DNA of 35,484 nucleotides from Phialocephala subalpina. Taxonomy: Eukaryota > Ascomycota > Leotiomycetes > Helotiales > Mollisiaceae. Below are positions 19,885 through 30,668 of the stretch, piece after piece. Both the position numbers and the translations under genes were made by a program. The stretch is from positions 164,976-200,459 of the forward strand of contig FJOG01000034.1 of the NCBI GenBank assembly GCA_900073065.1, read 5' to 3'. Within the stretch, counting starts at the first letter, position 1. Each line of letters starts with the position of its first letter. The notes under the pieces are model-generated. The model had not been told where the DNA came from and made no database searches. It saw nothing but the letters and a program-made list of their open reading frames with translations.

Positions 19885-20998
19885 AATGCATTATGCTTCG
19901 CAGGTATCTTGCACCGAACCCTGGCAGATCTGTATGATGTTGTTGCATTCCATGCGGTCGAGTGCGAGGAAGGAGTTGTGCTTGGGTGTCACAACCTAGG
20001 GTTGTGAGTCGGGGACGAAGATTTTCAAGGCATTGCAGCTTATGGGCGATATATTTTGGGAAGAGTCGATTGCTGTCAATAGACGCTTGGGCTAAGGGTT
20101 TAGCAGAAATGCCTGACGACCAAGATGCGAGTGGTAGCAAGACGCTCTCGTTAGGATAATGATATCGTTTCTTCCTCTTCAATCTCGATGCCCTTAGGAC
20201 TCTACCATCTATTATCTCTTTCAGTAGTATAGAAATGCGACTGAACTCCCCGTGCCGTTCTGCAGGAACGTCTACCCAGTCTGGCAAGATCCAACGGGCG
20301 TAGAGCCTGCCGTGAGTCCGGGGCACATAGAAGCCGCCGTGGAGCGAGAAGAACAGATTGCACAAGTAGCAAGCACTCTTGCTTGAGCAGATAAACCTTG
20401 TCGCTGTCGGCTTGGATGAACCTCATAAAAGAAGAGGAGCTGTATCTCTGCGTGAACTTTCCAATGTGACTTTGATAGAGAGGCAGGCATGGGGATCTGG
20501 AACGGCTCCACCTCAATGCTCTCAAAGAGCCGACAATCCCTGTGTCTTGCAGCGCAGACGAGCTCGGAAGTTGCAGAGTAGTATCGGCCCAATTTCCCAA
20601 CCGCTTCTGGTAGGTATGCTTTTAAACCCAGATCGATTATCGAAGTCTGCAGAGCTTGACTGAGATCAGTGGCCAAAGAGAATGCATGAACCTGCTTCAC
20701 GATCTCCCCTACCAATTCTACTATTCCCTCCACTTCGATGATATTCACATTAGAATTGGTGATGCTCTCAAGACTAGCAAATAGGCTTTGCAGATCTCGT
20801 ACCCTACGCCTGCTTCCTCAAGTGTCTTTGTCGCTCTGATCGATCGACTGTGAATCGCATCATGCAGTTGTTCGATGAGGGGTCGTTTTCCAGCAGTCTT
20901 TCTTGTAAGTTTCGCGTGACGCGATCGCAGACGGGACAGAATTCGATCAAGGTCGAGGCTAACAACCTTTCGAAAGGCTTCTTCCGTATCTTCTGATT
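19865..20998 (-). pseudogene. OTT_1508-like deaminase, 5'-truncated and frameshifted
   Basis: Read on the minus strand, the first part (FRKVVSLDLDRILSRLRSRH and RPLIEQLHDAIHSR) is followed by a frame change near 20,801-20,812 into RVRDLQSLFASLESI. The domain core then gives KVHAEIQLLFFYEVHPSR. A second frame change near 20,396-20,412 leads to FICSSKSACYLCNLFFSLHG, then FYVPRTHGRLYARWILPDW. HAE plus the spaced C...C pair are the zinc ligands and catalytic Glu of the OTT_1508-like group of the cytidine-deaminase superfamily, common in fungi. Both breaks act as single-base deletions. The 5' end is lost at 21,000 where AT-rich DNA begins. Substrates of the family are not established. Confidence 0.75.
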
Positions 20999-21000
20999 AT

Positions 21001-21850
21001 ATTATTATAATTAAATTAATAAATAATCGTATTATTATTAATTTAAAAATTAATATTAAAAGCTTTATTTAAATTTTTAATCTTATTTTTAGAAATTTTC
21101 GATTATATTTAAAAAAAACTTAAAAGATTAATAAAAGCAATTTAATTGCTTTTTCCTTTTTAATAATTATTTAATAGTAGTATTTATTTTAAATTTTTTA
21201 AAGCTTTAAATTTTAAATTAAAAATCGGGTTTTAAATAATTAAAATTTTTTTAAATAAAATATTATATTATAAATAATACTTTTATATATAAATTTCGTA
21301 TAAATATTAAAAACTATATTTAATAATTAATTTTTTTAATTAAATAATATAATAGTTTTTAATTTATTTTTAATTAAAATCGAATATTTTTTAAAGTATT
21401 TAAAAATACTATAAAAATAAATTATTTAAATAAAGAAATAAAGTTTTTAATTATTTTAATATTTTAAATAAAATCGTTTTATTATAAAACTTTTAATAAT
21501 TTTTAATAAATATTTATTTAAGCGATATTTAATTAAAATTTAATAAATAACTTAATTACGTTTATTACGTATATTTTATATAAAAAAGTAAAAGTTATAT
21601 TTAAATTAAAAAAAATAATTAAATTAATAGCGAAAAATTATTTAATATTATATACTTAAGCGTTTTAATTAATAAAGTTTTATTAAAATATTATATTGTG
21701 TTTTTCTACTTTTAGCTAAATTTTAAATAAGTGTAGCCTAGTTTTTTAAAGTATTTTAAACGTAGTTTATATCTAATGCCTAATTGCTACGCAAATATAT
21801 TATTTAATAGAAAGATATATAGTCCTAAGTATTTAAGCGCTTTAAAAAAA
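21001..21850. repeat. AT-rich RIP-type block 2
   Basis: This is nearly pure A/T sequence in which the few remaining C residues are mostly in CpG, while CpA and TpG are rare. That is the typical outcome of RIP, which targets CpA. It cuts off the 5' end of the deaminase gene. No original element can be named. Confidence 0.75.
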
Positions 21851-22964
21851 AAATATTATTATAGATTAAAAGGCGCAGGAGTGTTGGTTCTCGTCCATGG
21901 ATGTATTTCGTCATATAAATAATGTTTAATACAAGGGCTGATGGGTGGGGGTTTATGGATGCGAGGCCGGATAACGGAAAAGGATACTGGATGCGAGATG
22001 CATTTCGATCCTTTAGGCCGCCGAAATGCACATCGAACGCTTGATTGTTCGGTATTTTACGACTTTTTTCCAAACAAGGCAAACTTGCCACTCGATACTC
22101 TAATAATGATCGTCTCTGAGTCTCGTTTCGTTTGTAGAAGAAAGAACGCTTTTCCCGAGTCATTCACCTTCCAAACACGGGATCGGTGGTCGACGATCGA
22201 AGGAAAATACTTTCTTCAGCTCCGCTGCCCCTCGGACTCTTGCTACCTTCCTAACACCTGAGTGAATTATCGATAAAAAGCTTAATCCAATAAACCTCGG
22301 AAATCTATTGTTCGCGTGTTTTAAAGGAGGGAGGGCGTGCTTTGCAGTGGGTCTATTACAGATAAATATATTAGTGGGCATCCTATTGCACTAGCTCATC
22401 CACCAACTGCTCAATGCTGGATAATCACCTGAGTTCTTGTTTATGCTGCACACACCGTTTTGCATCCTTCGTTGCGTACGCACAGCGTCTCCACCTCTTA
22501 TTCCCTTGTCGTTAAATGGCGTAGCTTGTTTATGCCAATGTCCCTGGTCTTAAACAGCTGAAGCAGATAATGCAGCGATACCAGTGCTGTGGGCACTGCC
22601 ACGTACTTCGTATATGCAGTGAATCGAGGAAATCAAAGTCTTGGAGAAGTTGGAGTTGGAGACTAGGGATCAGCTCCTGCTCATTTCATGCATACTCAGA
22701 GCTAACAATATTGCGTTGCATGGAAGGAGATACTGAGTAATAAAAAAAAAAGCCCGATAAAGTCTCATATAGTGGATAAAGGGAAGTACAACATTTCATG
22801 ATTCATATCACGTAATTCAACCTCCTTTTCCAAGCTCGGCTACCACTTTTGGTGCCCTGCTCTCGAAGCGAATAAACAAATAAATATGCTGCTTCACAAG
22901 TCCTAGGGTGTTACAGCTGTAACTACATTGATTGCTCATGCAATGATATCCGAACCGTGTATTT
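21851..22964. other. Gene-free interval
   Basis: Base composition is normal after the AT-rich block. Short open frames at 21,941-22,261 and elsewhere show no recognisable protein. The last few hundred bases are probably the 3' flank of the GT61 gene. Confidence 0.4.
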
Positions 22965-24705
22965 TTACGAGTCGCTGCTTCCAAGTTTGTTCATCTGACT
23001 CCTGACCGCAGCATCGACCAAGCCCAGAAAATCCTCATCCGTCAAATATGTCCACTCCTCATTCTGCCAATGATTGAATCCCTGGGGCGTGGGAGGTGTC
23101 CAGTCTTGCGGGAACGGTGTGCCATTCACAGCATTCTCATACTCCTCTTTATGCATGCATCTGCCCGCGATATAATTAACTCCACGCATCGCAGCTGCAG
23201 AGCGGAAGCCATGCTGGTCGAAATGTCGAGGCAGAATCTCAACAGCCGTCGCTCCAGGTGCCATGAAAATGATGTGCGTCATGGCAGCGCCGTGATGGCC
23301 AACGAGGATGTCAGTCGACTGGGCAAGTTTGATCTGCTCTTGAATTGTAATACTGGCGAAATCGACCACATTGATAGGAGACTGTGGGTAGCGTTCCTTC
23401 AGACTTTTCACCCAACGGTCGAGTGCGACAAACTTCCTATTCTCTTTTCGCTCCACGATTGTAATAGTCGGATGTTTGTGAATCTCGGTGACGGGGCGCT
23501 GGACCACGCCGTAGAATTCAAAGATGCGGTGGACGTATGTCGTCAAAAGCGTCTGCGAGGGGCAGGTCTCAGGATAGCCAGTGTCCAGTAGGTTAGACCA
23601 AAAAGGACTGCCACATCCAGGAAGCGGAAGGATCACATTGCCAAAGCAAGCTGCTCGCTCCCAGGAGCTCTTGCGGATGGGCTTTTTCCCAGTAACAATC
23701 TCCCAGAGTGGTTCCAGTAGCTCCTCCCGATCATCGTCAAAGACTAGTTGAACATGTGCGGCATCTTCGTCGGACAGCCAAGGTGTTCCGGTGGCAGGGT
23801 TGATAGCGATCCGTACTGCATCCAAACTATGCCGCGCCTAATAGAACGTGATCGTTAGATTCGTTGCGCAGGCATTTGTGGAGGGGAATGAAATAGGATG
23901 AAAAAAAGCAAGGGAAAGAATAGCTCCGAAAACGTACTTGCAAAATCTCCATCAACTTGTGCCATAGGTTGTGTGTGTCGGTGCTATCCCGTCGCATAAG
24001 CATCACCCACTCCTTGCTATCACTCTTCTCCCGTGTACAGGCTTCGATGTCCCCGCTGTTTTCAAACTTCCAGGTCTTCAACGAAGCACCCACGCCTGTA
24101 TCACCCCAATACCATCCCCAGTCTGTAGGCCGGTCACGGAAGCCTTCGAGCTCAGTTGCAACATCTGAGGAGTTGGCTCGCTCCGCTGCTAGATCCCGAA
24201 GTTTGCATTGGATGCCAAATTCCTGCTCTGAGCCGGTCTGCTGCTCCGGACGAAAAGACACGCCTTGGGCGATGCACAGAGGGTCGGTCTGTCCCCACCC
24301 TCCCGTCATCGGTGTCGTAAGTCGTGGTGCTGTAAAGCACTGAAATGCGCTTAGCGACTCCGATTCGCAGTATGGTAGTTGATGGGTCGCGATGTGCTTG
24401 AGATAGGCCGGCGTGAAGAATAGCTCGCATTTCTGCTGGCTTTCGCTGAATGTTAAAGGCGAATAATCCACCGGAAGACTCGCAGTAGCAGCTGGGGGCT
24501 TTGGCGATTTGAGGGCAATCTCGTCATCTTTCGTCTCTGTCAATGGTTTGGATTGTCGAAGGCTTCCTTCATTGAAGTTGCCGGAAAAGAACTTTGGCAG
24601 CTCGCCCACGCAGTACATGTAGTACACCACGACGACGAGACCCAAACAAATGGCGGAGCTGAGGATGCTGTACTTGCGGTTCAGGCGTATGGGACCTGCC
24701 ATCAT
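22965..24705 (-). CDS. GT61-family glycosyltransferase (EOGT-like)
   Basis: Two exons (24705-23938, 23837-22965) joined across a 100-bp GTACGT-TAG intron give 546 residues. The start is the ATG in GTCACCATGATGG, which best fits start context and puts a single membrane anchor (YSILSSAICLGLVVVVYYMY) at about residues 12-31, as in type II Golgi/ER enzymes. An in-frame ATG at 24,762 would add 19 residues. A Pro/Ala stem follows, then the catalytic region with GWYWGDTG, WVMLMRRDSTDTHNLWHKL, LPGCGSPFW, and the GT61 signature DILVGHHGAAMTHIIFMAPG, then ATAVEILP. GT61 enzymes transfer sugars such as GlcNAc or xylose to proteins or glycans; the acceptor here is unknown. It is divergent from the gene at 25,286. 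Confidence 0.88.
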
Positions 24706-25285
24706 GGTGACTTTGAAGGTTGAAGCTCGACAGTCACAGTTACAGTCCCAGTGAGGTTTCATGGAAACGAGTTCCAAATAGCTGATGTTCTGCGGACATG
24801 TGGAAATGGTGGTGGTGTTGGAATCCAAAGAGATGTTGGTGTTTGAAAGCTACAGTACAGGAATAGAAAGATCATTGCATTGCGCCGCAATACCTTGGTA
24901 AGCGAGCCGCCCTGTACAGCGCTAATCGCGGGAATTTAATTGGCTTCCGTCGCTTCGGCTTGCCGACCACAGAATGGAATCTACAGGGCAGTGAACTTCG
25001 CTAATCCGGAAAGGCTTCCGTTGTTGCTTCGATATGCCAACAAGAATCTATAGGCCAGTGATACCTGTGATACCTAAAACCCAACTGCAGGAAGCTTAAA
25101 GACAACTGTGCCTCAATTTTCATATACTTGTATGATCATCTGCTGGCAGACTTTATCTCGTCCCATCCTCCAAATATACGTCCATACAGTTCTCCAAATT
25201 TTACTCTCTGTTGCTCTCAACCGTTTATTCGTTTACATACGCGAACAAAAGTCCAGCCTTACCATACTTGGGTTAAGCCGCTGGG
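24706..25285. promoter_or_regulatory. Divergent promoter region
   Basis: About 580 bp lie between the starts of the minus-strand GT61 gene and the plus-strand membrane protein gene. An in-frame extension of the GT61 gene to 24,828 lacks an initiating ATG beyond 24,762. No clear TATA box stands out. Confidence 0.4.
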
Positions 25286-26166
25286 ATGAACTCCACACCA
25301 GACTCTTGGTACTCTGCTCCTGAAGTGGTTCCGGAGGCAGGTTTGCAGTATATCGACAAGCAGGACCCAACACCACCCTATCCTGATGATGGGTACAGCT
25401 CGAAGGTTCATAAGAACCGTATCTGTGGTCTGAAAGCACGGAGCTTTTGGATCTTGTTCTCGATAATCACGGCTGTCGTGGTCATAGGCGCAGCAGTCGG
25501 CGGTGGCATTGGCGGGTCGATGGCTGCCCGATCTCAGAAGTCCAAGGACAGTTCTTCTACGACAACAGGCCAGCCATCGAATGATACAGTCACCTCCGCC
25601 TCGTCATCCTCTGCCTCAAATACGAACAACACTCCTACTCCAACCAGTTCAAAGCCAATTACGGTCACGACCACGGAGATAATAGGTCCATCTCAGACAT
25701 TATCTCGAGACTGCCCATCGTCAAACGGCACGTTATATGATGTGGCTATAGGTCCACAGGTCTATTCATTTCGCAAGTTCTGCAACACGGTTCTTGTTAC
25801 TATCGGAGCCAACGTCGTCAGCACTCCTACAAATGACTTGAACACTTGCATCAACCGCTGCGCCGAGTATAACTTCCACAACAACTCAACTGGCTGGTAT
25901 GTTAAGTTCCTCTCGTCTGCCCCTCCTCCCAGGATACACATTCGCTCTACCATATTATCAAAATCTTTCCTGTAGTGATTTTCATTGTGAGAAACCCATC
26001 GCTGACTTTTGAACTCCGAATTAGTAATTCGGTTTGTTGGTGGAATACCATCGATTCCCCAGGACCAGGTACATGCTGGGGCTTTCCAACTCAGAACTCA
26101 TCAAGTGGATTCCAATTCGAGGTACAACCCATATGTGACTCGGCTGGGTGGATAAATATGCTTTGA
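25286..26166 (+). CDS. Single-pass membrane protein, Ser/Thr-rich with cysteine ectodomain
   Basis: Two exons (25286-25896, 26025-26166) join within a Cys codon across a 128-bp GTATGT-TAG intron and give 250 residues. An N-terminal tail of about 52 residues is rich in Pro and Tyr and followed by basic KNRICGLKAR. The membrane helix FWILFSIITAVVVIGAAVGG is next, then a Ser/Thr/Asn-rich stalk (about 80-135). The ectodomain has RDCPSSNGTLYDV, FRKFCNTV, LNTCINRCAEYNFHNN and, after the intron, CNSVCWWN, GTCWGFPTQNSS and PICDSAGWIN. This layout is widespread in filamentous ascomycetes among proteins of unknown role. The Cys/Asn-rich ectodomain may be disulfide-bonded and N-glycosylated at the wall. 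A sensor role is inference. Confidence 0.85.
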
Positions 26167-26400
26167 ATAATTGTTTAAGCAAAGTAAGAAACTGAGCGAG
26201 TAGGACTTGACAACAAATCAACCATGCCGCCATAACTATGAGATATGGGAAATCTAGAGGCATGCACTTGTTTCGATCAACATGCATGATATGAGGCGAG
26301 AATGTGCGAAGAGTTAATACTGCGATGCAGTCAGATGATAGAGAATATCTTCATTTCTGGGAAATTGATAATTAGCGGGTAGTCGAGACGGGTTGATAAT

Positions 26401-26650
26401 GCTTGTGGTTGTCGATGATATATCTGCCAATGTTCTTGCTGACGATCGAATCCTTTTTCTTGCTTGTTGTGGAGTGAACCTTTCGCCGATCGCAGATCAA
26501 ACCTTCCTCTCCGACTTTTCGGTGATGTAGTGTAGTTGAGATCCTTCTCTGTTCCAGAGGCGCTCTCACGTCTTGCTTGTGATTACCGATGGTATATCTC
26601 CCAGCATTATTGCTGACGATAGTGTCCTGCACCTTGTTTGTGGTATGTTG
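26401..26650. repeat. Degenerate direct repeat pair A (26,401-26,475 and 26,575-26,650)
   Basis: Both copies start GCTTGTG(G/A)TT and share GATATATCT/GGTATATCTC, then TTGCTGACGAT in the middle. They are 174 bp apart and roughly 70% alike by eye. They look like an old tandem duplication. Confidence 0.55.
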
Positions 26651-26965
26651 GACCACCAGGACCTGGCACTTCGGCTTTCAATCCCATCTCTCTTGTCTGA
26701 TACCCTCCATCTCTCTAAAGAAGCTTCAAGCTCGTCTCCTCGCCCGTCATTATTGGTCTTGGATTTCACTCTTCGTGCTAAAGAAAGGTATAGATACAGG
26801 TACGTCGCCGGGAAGCAGTCGGTCGTCAAGGGGTGCCTTTTCGATTGCGATCGAGTGTGTTACAGAGATAATGTCAGAGACATTAGAATCTTCCCACAAT
26901 TCTGGCGATGAAGGAGCCTCCACGTACCTAGTCGTCAAAATGTCGAACATGAGAAGATACGACAA

Positions 26966-27240
26966 TTCTTGAACATTGGAACACAACTCGAGCAGCCCTT
27001 CTCTCAACGGAACGCTGAAGAATTGTTCGGCAAATTGAAATGTAACACCTTAAGATACTAATCTATCCTCCATTCAATTTGCTTCATGTTTGGGAGTTTC
27101 GTGGTGTTGTGGTGGTCTTCTCGAATCGATGGTAAATGTCGTGATGCATCGCGATCTTGAACATTGAGTAGCAACTCGAGCCGCCCTTCTCTTAATAGAA
27201 CGCTAATGAATTTTGCTGCATCTCAAAATGTTGTATACCT
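26966..27240. repeat. Degenerate direct repeat pair B (26,966-27,050 and 27,154-27,240)
   Basis: Both copies contain TCTTGAACATTG, CAACTCGAGC(A/C)GCCCTTCTC and GAACGCT in order, 188 bp apart. Like pair A it indicates an old duplication in this gene-free stretch. Confidence 0.6.
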
Positions 27241-28589
27241 CCGGCAGATCTTTTAATCACTTTACAGAACGTCAGATAGGGTAGAAGAGTTTGTTGCCCG
27301 TGACTGACTTAGAATTGTTGTTTGGTGACCTGACAATTGGTTTTCGGTGAAACCCCGATCGTGTGCGGCAGATTAGCATTCTGGATGACCGCTCTGATTC
27401 AGCTCGACTGTAGAAATATTGGATCCTTCTTGGTATTTTGGTTGCGAGTGGCTGAAAGTTGTGTTTGCTAGGCGAGAAGATGTTGTTGTGGACACGAAAT
27501 TAAGGCTAAGAAGTACAGCATGATGTGATGCTGGAGTTGAATCACAATTATGATCACAGATAAACCTTCAAATTCTGTCTATTGTGTCTTGTGGTCGCAA
27601 ATGATGCGGCATCATTGATGCCTGTCGGCTACTCAGAGAAGAGTCAAACTGTAGAGGTGATGATAGATGTGATTACGTGAAATATCCCTGCTAGATGTAG
27701 CTCAGTCCGCCAGTAACTTAGCCGCCGTTGCATGAAACTCTGTTCGGACTACATCCCATCTCCTCCCAAATTCACACATCACATTCCGCATTAGAAATAT
27801 CCGGCATCTGTCAATAAACAAGAGATCAAGAGACTGAAAGAATGCGGATACAACTTCTACAAGCAGTTACGAATGCTGGGTCGAGGTGCGTAAAGATGAG
27901 TCGTTTCAATCCAGCCATGTATTCTTGGGAGCAATTACATTCTTGGACTTTGACGCGAGCCTTGTTCTGTAATGATAGAATTTCTTGTCCAGCAAATTGG
28001 CCACGATGTTGACGGCACTTGTGGATTTGTTTGGAGAACATATACAGATATAACAAGCCATGTTGGATTGTACTTATCCCTTCATGCCGTGGAGAAAGCA
28101 GAAACTAACTACCAAGAATCATGCACGAGCAGAATGGGACGATTGACGACCTCCTGAACGAGATGTCTCAAGACGGCTGTTTTCTTTCAGTCGAGCGAAA
28201 CCGAAGACCTCGTTCTGTGTTTGCCGAGCGTATGGTTGAAGACAGAGATTGGATAGTATCTGTCTTCACATGGGAAGCAGGAGGGTCAAAGCATCGAACA
28301 TGACAGACTTGAAGACATAGGAAGATTGACAGCAGTGAGGAGGCAGCCTAGCTGTGATATGAAATAGAGGTCTAGATGACACTTGCCGTTCATGAAAACT
28401 TCTGTGGTCCCAAGCCTAGATACCTGAGAGGCTTTCGAAGTCGAGAAGGTGGTAGTCATGTGATCCAGGAGGGGCGACGCTAGAGTGTATTATCCTCGCC
28501 AGCCTCGCGCAACAATAAAGTTTCTTCCTCATAACAACAAACAATATCACTTACGGAACTGACCTTTCGAGGCAAGCTTCGCGTTTACA

Positions 28590-29769
28590 ATGGAAGATCG
28601 CAAACCTTCCAATCATACTTTAGATTTCGGGAGTGAAGCAGAAGATTCTTCGAGGGCCTTGGCGCCACGAGATGATACTGCGGAGCAACAGCACAGAATC
28701 TCCACGGCGGAGATGCAGTTAGTTGTGGCTCAAGGCAACAGTGGAGAGATGCCTGACAGGGAAGAAGAAGATGACGGGACCGACGGTGCTCTTGTGCTCT
28801 ATCGCGGAGACATTGCCCTTGGTGACAGATCCGGCAACGAAGAGAGAGGGGTTGTTCCTGCCGTCCTTGGTGATGTGAGCAGCAGTATGCAACCGCCAGA
28901 TTCGAACGAGCCTGGCGTGCGGTCTGATTACGAAGACGTGGAGTCCGTTGTAGATGGCACAAGGTCTGGTAACTGCACACCGCGTGCGGGCACACCTGCG
29001 CCTGGCCGCAGTGCTATCGATTCGCATCTGTCAACTTTGTTGCAGCAGGAAACCTTGTCTGATCGAGATCGCTTTGTCTTACAGTCCAATGTCTCCCACA
29101 GAGGGGGACGTGGTAGAGGCCGTGGTAGAGGCTTCCACAGTGCTCCTTAAGCTGCTACTCGAGACAGGTAAGGTCGAGGTCGATGCTAAGGACAGTAATG
29201 GTCGGACACCACTGTTGGAGGCAGCTCACGGAGGGCACGAGGCCATATTTAAGCTGCTACTCGAGACCGGCAAGGTCGAGGTCGATGCTAAGGACAGTAA
29301 TGGTCGGACGGCCCTCCAAGCAGCAGCAGAAGGCGGCCACCTTGCTGTTGTAGAGCGACTACTTCAAGAGAGAGCCGACGTCAACGCTGCAGCAGTAATG
29401 TCTGGCGGTGGGCGAACAGCCCTCCAAGCAGCAGCAGGAGGTGGCCACCTCGCTGTTGTAGAGCGACTGCTTCAAGAGAAAGCCGACGTCAACGCTGTAG
29501 CAGCACAAGACAGTGGACGAACAGCCCTCCAAGCAGCAGCAGAAGGTGGCCACCTCGCTGTTGTAGAGCGACTGCTTCAAGAGAAGGCCGACGTCAACGC
29601 TGTAGCAGCAGAGTATGGCGGTGGACGAACAGCCCTCCAAGCAGCAGCAGAAGGCGGCTATCTCGATATCGTGAATCTCCTTCGTCATGCAGGTGCTATG
29701 CTGGCATTGGTGAGGACGGTACGAGACAGGCACCCTGACACGCTTGCCAGCATGAGTAACCTTGTTTAA
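28590..29769 (+). CDS. Ankyrin-repeat protein with near-identical repeats and disordered N-terminus
   Basis: From ATG 28,590 an acidic, low-complexity frame (EDRKPSNHTLDFGSEAEDSS, later DREEEDDGTDGALVLYRG) runs to 29,150. The ankyrin repeats lie in another frame, 29,085-29,769. A GTAACT donor at 28,969 and a CACAG acceptor ending at 29,101 would join them in frame (about 348 residues); this splice is tentative. Unspliced, the first frame ends in an RGG-type tail (RGGRGRGRGRGF). The repeats are about six units: two of LLLETGKVEVDAKDSNGRT type, then GRTALQAAAEGGHLAVVERL with LQEKADVNA. They are almost identical in DNA, implying recent duplication or gene conversion. Such repeats form C-terminal sensors of fungal NLR-type proteins, but no NACHT or effector domain is present, so this may be a detached sensor or a gene remnant. 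Confidence 0.65.
29149..29700 (+). repeat. Coding tandem repeat, ankyrin units of about 102-111 bp
   Basis: The two first units (29,149-29,207 and 29,251-29,309) are almost identical in DNA over about 59 bp, 102 bp apart. Later units repeat the GGCCACCT(C/T)GCTGTTGTAG block at about 29,335, 29,442 and 29,548. Small differences in the linkers change unit length by whole codons. Confidence 0.85.
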
Positions 29770-30419
29770 AAACTTAAACACCGGAGTAAATTAATTTAGG
29801 CTGGGATAATGGATCATACGATAAAAGCATTAAGGTATAATATTTTAGCAGGAGATTATATTCAGAAGGCTATTAGCTTCTTTTGTAGACATAAATATAT
29901 TCCTATCGTTATCAAAAGCGTATTTGAGGCCTCCAGCGTATACAACTTCTTGATTTCCGACCATTCTTTGGCAGAAGCACCTCCGCCACCAATATACGCT
30001 AGAGAGTATATCAGTGATGGGTCTTCTCGTATCGGAAACCCTAGAGAGGTGTAATTGCTTTCTGTCACCTCCAAATTGACCAAGAGCACACCCGAACTCT
30101 CAGAAGCATGAACAACCTCGCTGGTCTCTTCCAGAGCCAGGGCAGTATGAGGAGGCCTTCAGCCAGGAGCACAACTTGCCTTTGTAAATTTATTTAGTAG
30201 TATTACAGATCTTGTATTATATTTTCATAACTTTGATAAAGAGAGGCTTGGAGAAGCTAGTGTTTATATATATTTTCAGTACTTGATTTGCTCTAGAGGC
30301 CTGTAGAAGCGATTTCTAAGCATATACTACATCTCTCGAGATTATTCTAGACGTCTCGCACAGATGGACCGGGCTAACTATATTTGGTAAGCATGGTCAG
30401 GTGACACTGACTTAAAGTA
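29770..30419. other. Gene-free interval after the ankyrin gene
   Basis: This is 3' flank of the ankyrin gene. No further coding feature is supported. Confidence 0.45.
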
Positions 30420-30580
30420 TGGAAGGGGGTTTTCAAAATTAATGCAATGACAAGGGTTTGGGCGGTGAGCAATTTGCAGCATTTAATAGGGTGATTTTCC
30501 CACTTTCTTTGTCCTTTTGAGTAAGGTGAGTGGCAAAATGGCCCCCTTGTCATTGCATTAATTTTGAAAACCCCCTTCCG
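30420..30580. mobile_element. MITE with 36-bp perfect inverted repeats and TA target duplication
   Basis: The left arm (30,421-30,456) starts GGAAGGGGGTTTTCAAAATT. The right arm (30,544-30,579) is its exact reverse complement. The centre is about 87 bp. TA dinucleotides lie directly outside (30,418-30,419 and 30,581-30,582). There is no coding capacity. The intact arms suggest recent insertion, or selection or gene conversion between arms. Movement would need a Tc1/mariner-type transposase. Confidence 0.85.
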
Positions 30581-30611
30581 TAAGTGAAGAGCCTTTGCGA
30601 TTGCCAGGAAA

Positions 30612-30668
30612 AGGGAAGCCGGTTTTTGCAAGCGACTGGGTCGCTTGCAAAATTGGCTTCGCCCTTTC
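30612..30668. repeat. Strong hairpin next to the MITE
   Basis: The core TTTTGCAAGCGAC - TGG - GTCGCTTGCAAAA (30,624-30,652) is a perfect 13-bp inverted repeat with a 3-nt loop. GAAGCC and GGCTTC, then AAAGGG-like and CCCTTT, extend the stem outward with small bulges. It could be a structured RNA, the tip of an older foldback element or a terminator-like hairpin. Confidence 0.6.

Larger units (their letters stand above)
26167..28589. other. Long interval without a recognisable gene
   Basis: About 2.4 kb carry only short open frames with no recognisable domain. The two degenerate direct-repeat pairs are its main structure. It may hold a decayed gene or a non-coding transcript, but nothing supports either specifically. 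The last few hundred bases are the promoter of the ankyrin gene. Confidence 0.45.

Noticed and set aside
24705..24828. Longer N-terminus for the GT61 enzyme
   Set aside because: The open frame reaches 24,828, but its first codon is TTG; the ATG at 24,705 has the better context and places the anchor normally. The ATG at 24,762 remains possible.
29359..29781. Cys-rich minus-strand frame over the ankyrin repeats
   Set aside because: It is the antisense shadow of the repeated ankyrin codons; its apparent internal repeats come from the DNA repeat.
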